Assembly: GCA_933207985.1 (NCBI GenBank)
Contig: OW240912.1
Location: 365,151,568-365,215,567, forward strand
Reading direction: 5' to 3'
Source: Pelobates cultripes
Taxonomy: Eukaryota; Chordata; Amphibia; Anura; Pelobatidae
Length of the DNA: 64,000 nucleotides
How positions within the stretch are numbered: the stretch's first letter is position 1; each line of letters begins with the position of its first letter. The notes beneath the pieces are model-generated. The model ran no database searches, was not told the origin of the DNA, and saw only the letters and a list, made by a program, of their open reading frames with translations. Position numbers and translations under genes: made by a program. Below, piece by piece: positions 56,130-64,000 of this stretch.

Positions 56130-56677
56130 AAATCATTGGACATAAGTTGGGCCTCCAGGCGGTAAATTGTAATTTGGAACAAGATGAGAGTATACTCCCA
56201 GTGTTAAGTCAATTTTTATTAGAAGGGATTAATTGTATTTTAACACATAATTTTGTCATTTGTAACAGATAATTATTTCTCCAAATAAAAGGTACAGCTA
56301 TGGGCACCAAGTTTGCACCCAGTTATGCTATCATTATTTTTGGATAATTGGGAAACTAGGAACATCTGGTCCAATAATCCTTTCAGCACAAACTTGGTGC
56401 ACTGGATAAGGTATATAGATGACATTTAATTATTTGGTAGAGCACAGAAAGTGATTTACATGATTTTACTTCTTATACTTATGACAATGATATATCATTA
56501 GTTTTTACCCCACAGGTTGTTGACAAGAAAATCAATTTCTTATTTATATTGAAAACTTCCAAATTAAAACTAAAATATTTTTCAAATCTACAGATGCAAA
56601 CAGCTTCATCAAAATGACAAACAGTCATCATCCAAATTGGCTTAGAGGAGTACCTCAGATTCACTTTACCAGATTAA
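56130..56677 (+). pseudogene. PLE reverse transcriptase, N-terminal/palm part
   Basis: Conserved text TAMGTKFAPSYA and the catalytic YIDD are readable, but a TAA follows shortly after each (56336; 56429). The later stretch 56540-56670 reads FFKSTDANSFIKMTNSHHPN and WLRGVPQIHFTRLKRNC, the block after the palm in Neptune/Poseidon-type elements. The reading frame continues across the L1 insertion point, since RLKRNCTY resumes at 60880. PLE enzymes copy element RNA into chromosome breaks made by their endonuclease. This copy is dead. Confidence 0.85.
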
Positions 56678-56719
56678 AAAGAAACTGTACCTGGGGTGCA
56701 AGTCCTGCATCTCCATGAG

Positions 56720-57654
56720 AGCTCTCGATATTCAGAGACAAAACCTCCTAGGACCTGGACATTAGAGAGATTTTACAGAATCTTCCTTTCAGGCTGGACT
56801 TAGCCTCCATGTTGGGCAGACTAGAGGTCGCTATGCAAGAACAGATATCCACATGAGCAAAAGACTTCCGCCATATTGGACAACGAGTAGGGAAATTGGA
56901 GGAGGAAAACCTCACTACTATGACGGCCATCAAGGCTATCGAATCAAGACAGACCAGCCTAGAAAAAAGATTTCTCCACATGGCTAGGAATCAGGAGGAC
57001 CTCTAAAACAGAAGTAGATGGAACAATCTGCGCATTAGAGGCCTACCTGAACCACAAGATACTACGGAGGATTTTCAGGCCACACTACAACTACTATTCA
57101 ACAATATCTTGAAAAGACCCCCAAACTCTCCGGTATTAATGAATAGGGCTCACAGGGCATTAAGGCCAAAAGGGCCACCACATGACTCACCGAAAGACAT
57201 CATCTGTCGGATCTGCTATTACAGGATGAAGGAAGAAATTCTGCACCTTGCCAAGGACTCTCCCGCATTACAGAGGGACAATATCACTATCCAGATATTC
57301 CCAGACCTGGCTTGGACAACGTTACAGGGCCAGAGGGCTCTCCGCCCGATCACCACAACGCTCCAAGAACATAATATTAAATATAGAATGGGTTACTCAT
57401 TTTCCTTATCTGTGCTCCAGGATGGCGTAACTCACTACATCAAAATAGCAGCGGATACCCTGGAATTTCTGTGGAACCTTAATCTATCCCAGGTTGCAGT
57501 TCAGGACTGGTATATGGAGGCTTCCTCGCCCTCGGCTCAGGCACTACCGCAGCGGACCAGGTGGAAACCAGCAACAGGAAGAAAAAGGCCCACTTCAAAG
57601 TCCAGCTCGCAAAAGCCAGGCACGAGAGCTAGACGGGACTCAACCATATCCTGA
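56720..57654 (+). pseudogene. L1 ORF1 protein, two or more in-frame stops
   Basis: A coiled-coil-like segment (VGKLEEENLTTMTAIKAIES, near 56890-56945) leads to the RRM core, whose start RWNNLRIRGLPEPQDTTEDF lies at 57016-57075. The C-terminal domain includes RAHRALRPKGPPHDSPKDI (about 57145-57200), CRICYYRMKEEIL and TLQGQRALRPITTTLQEHNI, ending with the YRMGYSFSLSVLQDG block. Stops occur at a TGA near 56855 and a TAA at 57004 just before the RRM, where the family has Glu. From 57007 the frame is open to 57654 (181 codons counted from a TTG at 57109). It would have formed trimers on L1 RNA. Confidence 0.9.
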
Positions 57655-57776
57655 ACGTTTTTATCAGGTCTCTTTTAATTCCATGCCACAACAATGGCTT
57701 TTTGTTGCCCATTTGGTCAGAAGGACACATATTTGGCTACTAGCCCCTACTGTTGGATGGTAACACCCTCCATTTC

Positions 57777-58242
57777 AGTCCTACAATGTTCATTTCACCA
57801 CGTGCCTTGAGCCTCATGTCGATATAATTTTTATATACTTTAGTCATGGTTTCCCAGTCCCCCTCTCCCATCCCTGTCTTATGTTTTATGCTTGTCTGAA
57901 ACTAATTCTATGGAAGCTGAAATGTTTCTCCCCCAGTGGCAATAATAATGGGTAGCTCCTCTTTGCTAAAAGCCAGTGTGGGAGGCCACTCATTCCACTA
58001 TCAGCAACAGTTCATTGGTACTGGCACCATAACCCATTGATTACTTACCTATGTTCACCCACCCCCGGTCTACATTAAGATCCTAAGGATTGTTAGTCAA
58101 TGAAATTGGATGCTCCATGTGCTTTCCAGTTACCTCCACCACCCCTCACCCCATCCCCCCCACACTCCATGTCAGCCCTACAGTGCTTATATCACCATGT
58201 GCCCTAAGCTTCATGTGACAACATAATTTGTATATACTTTAG
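57777..58242. repeat. 68-bp direct duplication in the L1 inter-ORF spacer
   Basis: CAGTCCTACAATGTTCATTT at 57777 and CAGCCCTACAGTGCTTATAT at 58173 begin two similar segments that both end in 'ATATACTTTAG', 396 bp apart. They may be the edges of two longer diverged spacer monomers. Confidence 0.7.
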
Positions 58243-58365
58243 CTGTGACGACAGGGGATAACCCTGGAGCGACACCGTCTCCAGTTTGGGTTTATATTTG
58301 CACCCTCCTGTATTATTGATTGCAGTTATCTTTACAACTGTTTATTTGTTGTTTGTTATACTCCA

Positions 58366-60673
58366 GAGTCCCATTCACGTATCAAAAACATGTCTCAGAT
58401 GCTTTAGGGAGGTTTGTTCTTCTCAAGGGGCTAGTGGGCACATCTCCCGTCACTTTGGTGAATGCTTATCTCCCCAACAAAAAACAGTGTTCCTCATTTA
58501 GACACATAATGACTGTGGTTCGGCACATGCTGGGGTCCACTTGGATGCAGTGGATTAGGGCAATTTATTCTCAACCCAAAGCTCATACTAAAGAACGGTA
58601 TCTTATCCTCGCCACTGCCCATCACCAACGGTACATGACAGGGATGCCCCTTGTTGCCCCTTTTGTTTATTTTAGTATTAGAACCATTGCTTCAAGAAGT
58701 TGCAAAAATAGGGAGGTTAGGGGAATACACGTAGGACAACGGGAATTCAAGGTTTCCGCGTTCGCAGATGATTTACTCTTTACGCTCACTAATCTGAGTA
58801 CCACCCTTCCAGAATTGGTAGACAAAATTACCAAATATAGCTCCATGGCTAACTTTAAAATTAACACAGATGAATGCAAAATACTTAATCTCATGGTACA
58901 ACCTGGGGAAGCAGAACGACTGCAAAGAGAATTTAGGTTCCTGTGGGCCCCTACATCAATAAAATATCTGGGAGTTAAGCTCCCAGCTAACCCAGAGCTC
59001 TATACACACTGAATTTTCCACATTTGCTGAACACCATACAGGCAGACCTGCAGGGGTGGGATAAACCCACTCTCTGGTGGATGGGTAGGGTCATTGCTAT
59101 ATCAATGAACGTACTCCCTCGCATTCTGTATCTCTTAAACACTATCCCAATACATCTGCCCAGATGTTTCTTTAAAACCATTCAAACTCTATTTACATGG
59201 TTCATTTGGGCAGGGAAAATACCACGCTTGGCTTATCACATCATCACCCGCCCGAAAACATAGAGGAGGCCTAGGACTCCCCAACATTCTCCACTATGCG
59301 GTACATATGAATAGGATTCTGGACTGGTCCATACAACCTCCATCCAAACTCTAGATTCACATTGAACAGTACGCCTCACATACCCCTCTGCAGGCTCTCC
59401 CTTGGGCAGTTACAGGGTCAATGGACTACCCAATTCCACAACATCTGACCATTTCAACAACGCTCTCAGTATGGTCCAAAATCGGTCATTTGCCAGAACT
59501 CTCTTTTTCACAGAGATATCCTATCTCCCAAAACACCCTATTTCCAGTAGGAAAAAAAGGCCTTATACTACCCCTGACGGTACATTTGGAGAATGCACCA
59601 TATATACCACTAGACAGTATGTGGGGATCGGAAGGGCTTCGACTCCTATCAGACATGACGACTAGTAGACCTCCACCTCTAGCACAGGTTTTCCAATATT
59701 TCCAGGCTTCACATTTCCTCAAAACTACACATACCAGAGGGGGCTCTTAGGGAACATACAGAGTTTGAAAGGTTATGCCCAGGTACTTCAGCGATTGCTA
59801 AGTAGACCTCACAATGTCTCAAAATAATTCAACCACATCTTTATCAAGGTGGGAGAACTACCTATGGTACTCAATGGAGAGAAGTAATGGGAATCAATCT
59901 TCCGGGGGGTGTTCTATGCCTACTCAAGTTTTCGGTTGCAAAACATTAACTACAAGTTGATTTCAGGATGGTATCTCACACAATGGGAAGTCAATCTCTT
60001 TCACCCAGCCACATCCCCCTTTGCTGGAGATGCGGAGGGGCGACTGGTGACATGTGCCATATATGGTGGAAGTGTGTCAGGTTACCTTATGTATAAGTCA
60101 GGAGCATGTCACAGGCTGGTATCTCATTGTAGGGTACTGAGGACACTCCTACTAACTTTCAGCTTGTCCCTAGCGATTCTCACACCAGCCATGATAAACC
60201 CACCTCCTTTTATGATGCGGCTAATGAGCTCCGACGTTATGACGCTAAAAATGCCATGGCCTGCCAAGGTGTTCGAATGAGAACATTTTGGGGGCGTGGT
60301 TATCTACCTAAGTGAAGACGATATTTAAAGAGAAACCAGAGAGAGACTCATTGCCCTGTTTTGGTATTTGTTTGACCCAAGAGCGCGTATTCTGTATTGG
60401 TATTCTTGTATTCTGACTTTGGCTTAGTTTGACTATTCTTTCTTCTGTGTTCCTTTGACCTCGGCTATTGCATTATCGTTGATCCTGATTTCTGATACCC
60501 CTGACCTTAGCTCGCTATTTGACTATTCTTTGTGTGTAGTTTTAGTCCGGCCATCCTACGGTCCGGTATACATTACTAATATTGCATTCTGCGTGTAGGA
60601 TCCCCGAACATTCCTGACAAAGTGCAAGGGGATAACGCCCTTCTGGGTAAAGATGGTAGCCAAGCCCACCTAA
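58366..60673 (+). pseudogene. L1 ORF2 (endonuclease remnant, reverse transcriptase, C-terminal region)
   Basis: 58366-58500 reads VPFTYQKHVSDALGRFVLLK and SPVTLVNAYLPN, a piece of the AP-type endonuclease. A deletion joins it near 58530 to the reverse transcriptase (WMQWIRAIYSQPKAH). Frames shift around the GCPLLPLLF block (58642-58670). The catalytic box FADDLLFTLTN is intact at about 58762-58794. Downstream come SIKYLGVKLP, FIWAGKIPRLAY (59208-59243), INYKLISGWYLTQW (59947-59988) and the Cys block LCWRCGGATGDMCHIWWK (60015-60074), cut by the solo LTR at 60075 and resuming as KGITPFWVKMVAKPT-stop at 60673. Confidence 0.9.
60075..60619 (+). mobile_element. Solo gypsy-like LTR (545 bp) inside L1 ORF2
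   Basis: The perfect tips TGTCAGG (60075) and CCTGACA (60619) are flanked by AAGTG at 60070-60074 and 60620-60624. Removing LTR plus one TSD restores an uninterrupted L1 reading frame across the join (HIWWKCKG). Inside are GATATTTAAAGAG (TATA-like, about 60318) and the CTTTGACCTCGGCTA / GATCCTGATTTCTGATACCC text shared with the other LTRs of this group. Confidence 0.95.
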
Positions 60674-60894
60674 TAAAACAAAGTGGAGAGGCATTATCCA
60701 TTCATGTTTGGAAAAGCTATACTGATTGTAATGGGCCTGAACATGTTGTACTGTATTTCTTGTGAACGACATGTACAAAGTGAAATGTATGCTGTCTTTT
60801 TTATCTGCCATTTTGCTTTGAACCCATGTGTTTGGGATTCTTTGATATTCTTCAATAAAAAGAAATTGAATTAAAAATGAAAGAAACTGTACCT

Positions 60895-61345
60895 ATCAAC
60901 AATGTTTTATAGAGCAAGCTGAAATTTTAAAAACTAAATTTGTAAAAAAAGGTAATTCTTAGGTATTTTTCGAAGAAGAAATTGCATGAGTTGGAAATAT
61001 AGGTAGGGATAAATTATTGATAAATAAAGTCAGTAATCCCACATGTAAGAATAAGGCTTATGGCTTTTCCTTTACTACCCAATTTAATGCACATGCTTTT
61101 AAAATGAAAAAGATCATAGAGAGACACTGGCCACTTTTACTCGTAGATGACCTTTTAAAAGTAGAATTACCACCTATTTTATTTTTAGGAAGAAAAAAAA
61201 TTTAAAAATATTTTAGCCCCAAGCACCTTTGGGAATTGCAATAAATGAGAGGAGAGTCCACCACTAACTAAGGATCTTACACTTGTGGAACTTGCAAAAG
61301 TTGTTAATAGGAATGTCAATAAATTTCCACTTTTAAAAGCAACCA
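60895..61345 (+). pseudogene. PLE reverse transcriptase, C-terminal part
   Basis: Continues the PLE frame after the L1: YQQCFIEQAEILKTKFVKKG, then after stops KLLINKVSNPTCKNKAYGFS, TTQFNAHAFKMKKIIERHWP and SPKHLWELQ. Cysteines TCGTCKSC near 61280 correspond to the linker that precedes the GIY-YIG nuclease. Several stops; the nuclease itself is absent. Confidence 0.8.
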
Positions 61346-61357
61346 AACGGAAAGTCT

Positions 61358-63110
61358 TTTTTTTTTTTTTTCAACCTTTCTTTTATTACGTCACTTGAGT
61401 CACAGGGTACATAATAAAGAGAGGAGTTGTTGCAAGGTAATACAAAATAAAGGTATCAGCGTGATGTGGGGAACACTCCCAAGAAAGACTGACACTTTTT
61501 TATAATAATTAAACATAATCACACAAGCTAGACTTAACTGTAGTGTACGAATGTTGAAAGATTATTTAAACTGGCCTTGTCTTAATACAAATATTGAAAA
61601 TGAAACATGCTAATTGTTAAAACAAGCTAGTACGATTAGACATACTGGTATACTGAGTAAATAAGAACATGCTAAACTGTTGTGTCATGGCTATGTACAG
61701 ATGTACAAAAAGTTAATGCATAATGTAAAATGGTAAAATCCCAGTTGGCTTATATACTTCTATATAATCCATCTCAGTTTTTATGATGTAAATGAATCAT
61801 GCTAGTCTAACTAGGCACAATAAGCTATACCATATAATAATGCGTGACAAATAACAGGTATTTCTGTGCAGTTTAAAGTTTAGATTAAAAGGGTGAGATT
61901 TACACTGTACAATTTAAATGACAAAGTAGGCTATGTGATTGCGTGTTCTATGTACTGCGAATTAGTATTGTACTGTGTTTAGTGAATCGATATAGGCAGG
62001 ATTAAATGTCAGGCATGTTATGCGTTATAAAAAAAGGGTGTATGAGATCAAGCAACGATAAGCTGATAAACAATCTATAGATCTTAGAATCCGGTTAATA
62101 ACATGCTAAGTTATCCACCATCTCCCCGGAACCAGTCAGAATTACACTATGCTAAAAGACAACAAAAAGAGCGTGTCTGCCAGGTGGGAGCCCAACAGAG
62201 AGCATCAGCTTGGACAGTTCATATTGGGTCCCAAAAAGACTCTCGATTGGGAGCATTGTCTAGCGGGACTGCGGGATAGAGAATCAACAGTCAGCCGATA
62301 CCTCTACTTGGGCCGGGAGAGTCCACAGAAGGGCAGTGAGATGCGAGTATATAAAGGCCGCCCTTCAGCCCCAGGTCGGTATGAAGACCAGCACCTGTGG
62401 TCCACAGACTCGGTATCTAGTTGAGGCCGGGTCTTCCCTCTGTCGAGCTTGGTTGTTCTGCCGCCGCCAGCGACGGTCATGCTTCCGGTGGTGTGGTCAG
62501 TGCCATGGAGGCTTTCTCTGAGTGGCCTTTGGCCTGGGAAGACATTTAGAACGGTCAGTTTTAGCTGCTCTATGGGGTTCGCTGTGTGGAGACCTCCCCC
62601 ACCTTTCTTCGACCCCCTGTACCACTCTCCCAGGATTAGGCTGTTCCAGACTGCTGCGGTGCTCCAATCGCTCTCAAAACCTTTGGAAGATTCTGTCAAG
62701 TTGCTCCACTGGGTTATTGCACTGGCCATTATGATGTGTTAGCGCAGGCTTCTGCCACTGGGACATGGATGCCATCTTGTGTTTGCCTTCTGGCCGTGTC
62801 ACTCAGGCTGTAGGGTGTTGCCTTGACTTGTTTAGCAGTTTACCCTGGGTTGGTGGGGACCAGGATAACCCCCACCGATCCAAAGGGGGGCGGGAAACAG
62901 GGGCCCGTGCTGAAGTTGTGGCGTGGTATGAGAGAGCGGCCGTATCTCCTGCGGCTCCTCTGCTTGTCACACTGCGGACCATGCCACACTGCCGGGCCCC
63001 TGTTTCTGCAGGCGGAAATTCAAGATTCAGGCACTGTTTTGCGCTGCTTCAGTTGCCGGTCAGCCCCCTGTATCAGTTGACTCTGCCCCCTCTGCTTTCT
63101 TAGTTTTAAA
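61358..63110 (-). mobile_element. ORF-poor L1-like retroposon, minus strand, poly-T at left
   Basis: A T-run at 61358-61371 (poly-A of the minus strand) is preceded on the minus strand by GTAATAAAAGAAAGG (polyadenylation signal). About 750 bp of AT-rich non-coding sequence and a ~1-kb GC-rich 5' part (62150-63110) follow. The minus-strand frame 62304-62729 (141 codons) has no domain I recognise. Layout and composition match 5986-7551; the GC-rich end resembles 1-239. No TSD was found. It may have ended the PLE similarity by inserting into it. Confidence 0.55.
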
Positions 63111-63142
63111 TGTGCAACATTCTCCTTCTCTCATTTCCTGCT

Positions 63143-63677
63143 TGTCAGGATTACAGTATGATCTAGCACATAGAATTGTGTAACACAGGAGACTAATAGG
63201 TAACGTATACCGGGCCTTAGAATGGCCGGACTAACGTATCAAAGAATAGTCAGAGAAATAGCCGAGGTCAGGGGACACAGAAAGAGACACAACGATAAAG
63301 GAAAGCCAGAGGTCAGGGATACCAGAAAACAGGGAAGTCAAAATCAAAGCCAAAGTCAATAACGAGAAGAACCAGAATAAAGAACGTGCACTTGGACTCG
63401 ATAGGGCAATGAGGAAAGGTAATTCTAGGCTTTTATACCTGCTTTACTTATATGATTGGCCGTGATCGCTCTTTGATCCCAAAACGTGCGCACGTGGTGT
63501 GTGCGTGACGTCACATGCACACCGACGTAGTTAGTTATGTGTGCGAGCGTGGGGGTATAATTAGCCTTGGATCTGCTGTGGTCAGCGTCCATTAACATGC
63601 CGCAAGTGTCATTCATGCAGATGCAGTGCAGTGTCATTCACAGACGCTGACCGCAAGGTGAGGATGTATATGTTACA
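63143..63677 (-). mobile_element. Gypsy-like LTR, minus strand (535 bp)
   Basis: On the minus strand it starts TGTAACATATACATCC (from 63677) and ends GTAATCCTGACA (63143). A TATA box GGTATAAAAGCC (about 63432-63443) precedes 'CATTGCCCTATC', matching the 60075 LTR (CATTGCCCTGTT). The 'TTGACTTTGGCTTTGA ... CCCCTGACCTCGGCTA' text is shared too. The flanking pentamers differ (CTGCT and CTCTC), so no TSD is confirmed. A CpG-rich CGCACGTGG/GACGTCAC region lies upstream of the TATA box. Confidence 0.75.
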
Positions 63678-64000
63678 CTCTCACCAACCCATCGTCTCTC
63701 CCCTCCACATTCCTTCTCTTCCTCCATCTTCCTCTCATCGTTCCCCTCTCACAATGTGTTACTGTAACAAAGTGGGCTGTACTTTATGATAACAACATGC
63801 TAATTTGGGGAAGATTTAATGAACGCGATCATAGTTGCCAAAAAGATGTGAAAAAACCTGAAGAAATCCATGGTATTTATTATTATGACTTCTGTGCAGA
63901 AATGCAGAGTTTGCACTGTAACACACAGAAGTAGGCAAACCTTGGGTGAGGGGAGCTTACCTTGAAATGCACTGCGATTGTTTGGCTTTGCGTATGGCTT
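63678..64000. other. No recognised feature
   Basis: A C/T-rich patch (63690-63750) and mixed sequence run to the window end. Nothing is supported. Confidence 0.4.

Larger units (their letters stand above)
56693..60879 (+). mobile_element. L1 retrotransposon inside the PLE (4.19 kb incl. solo LTR)
   Basis: The flanks AAAGAAACTGTACCT at 56678-56692 and 60880-60894 are a perfect 15-bp TSD. ORF1 (56720-57654), an inter-ORF spacer with a 68-bp direct duplication (57777-57843; 58173-58242), a deleted ORF2 (58366-60673) and a 3' UTR ending 'TTCAATAAAAAGAAATTGAATTAAAAATG' follow in L1 order. A 545-bp LTR interrupts ORF2. A large part of ORF2 between endonuclease and reverse transcriptase is missing. 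Confidence 0.92.
56130..61345 (+). mobile_element. Penelope-like element (PLE) remnant, split by an L1
   Basis: The reverse transcriptase is visible in two parts separated by an L1 (56693-60879) with a 15-bp TSD. Left part 56130-56692: FLLEGIN(C)ILTHN, then KGTAMGTKFAPSYA (56290-56330), the signature PLE palm text, and RYIDDI (56409-56428), the YIDD catalytic box. Right part 60895-61345: YGFSFTTQFNAHAFKMKKII (61060-61120) and RHWPLLLVDDLL, then a TCGTCKSC cysteine pair near 61278. The GIY-YIG endonuclease that should follow is not seen; the sequence meets another retroposon at 61358. Many stops. Confidence 0.85.

Noticed and set aside
62304..62729. 141-codon minus-strand frame as a gene
   Set aside because: No recognised domain; it lies in the GC-rich part of a retroposon.
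63138..63682. Confirmed TSD for the minus-strand LTR
   Set aside because: The flanking pentamers (CTGCT and CTCTC) do not match, so only the LTR itself is claimed.

Overview
The window looks like a piece of a large, transposon-rich vertebrate genome, most probably a frog or toad. The lineage is inferred from recognised repeat families, not from a database search: an L2-type LINE whose 3' end carries the 'TGTAAAGCGCTGCGGAA' motif and an (AAT)n tail, a CR1/Rex1-like LINE ending in a tandem 'CTATGTTT' tail, Tc1-like elements beginning CAGTGAGGGAAAAAAG, L1 elements, Penelope-like elements (PLEs) and Ty3/gypsy-like LTRs. I found no host protein-coding exon, rRNA or functional tRNA that I can support. 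Nearly all real coding signal is decayed transposon protein, and most long open frames are accidents of low-complexity repeats.

Layout: 0-11 kb holds two Tc1 elements (240-1746; 4259-5317), GT/CA-rich arrays, an ORF-poor L1-like retroposon with a poly-A tract (5986-7551) and MITEs. 11.1-15.4 kb is one nested structure: a 5'-truncated L1 bounded by a 20-bp target-site duplication (TSD) contains a gypsy remnant, whose 3' LTR is split by a 1,060-bp solo LTR with its own 5-bp TSD. 15.7-18.3 kb holds a large inverted repeat with a hammerhead-like segment. 21.9-23.1 kb is a hAT-like element. 24.5-28.9 kb has a Rex1/CR1-like LINE, a ~103-bp satellite split by a hAT-like element with an 8-bp TSD, and an L2 fragment. 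32.8-35.2 kb is a Tc1 element split by a hAT-like element filled with inverted telomere-like repeats.

38.3-38.9 kb is a MITE inside a MITE. 41.1-42.7 kb and 44.4-45.8 kb are copies of one repeat, in opposite orientations; the first is interrupted by a 930-bp solo LTR and the second by an L2, so each preserves the other's approximate empty site. 46.0-46.6 kb is another candidate solo LTR. 47.6-49.2 kb is a DNA transposon with long inverted ends rich in GTGCAC palindromes and a Cys-rich transposase tail. 49.3-51.3 kb is an L1 derivative that has ORF1 and a 3' UTR but no ORF2 (HAL1-like). 53.3-54.5 kb has a minus-strand gypsy gag with a SCAN-like segment. 56.1-61.3 kb is a PLE split by an L1, itself split by a 545-bp solo LTR. 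61.4-63.7 kb holds a minus-strand L1-like retroposon and a minus-strand LTR.

The parts do not form a pathway. They are a stratigraphy of insertions, and the exact TSDs let several events be ordered. Intervals listed as having no recognised feature are mostly AT-rich; old repeats may be hidden in them, and regulatory elements cannot be judged from one sequence.
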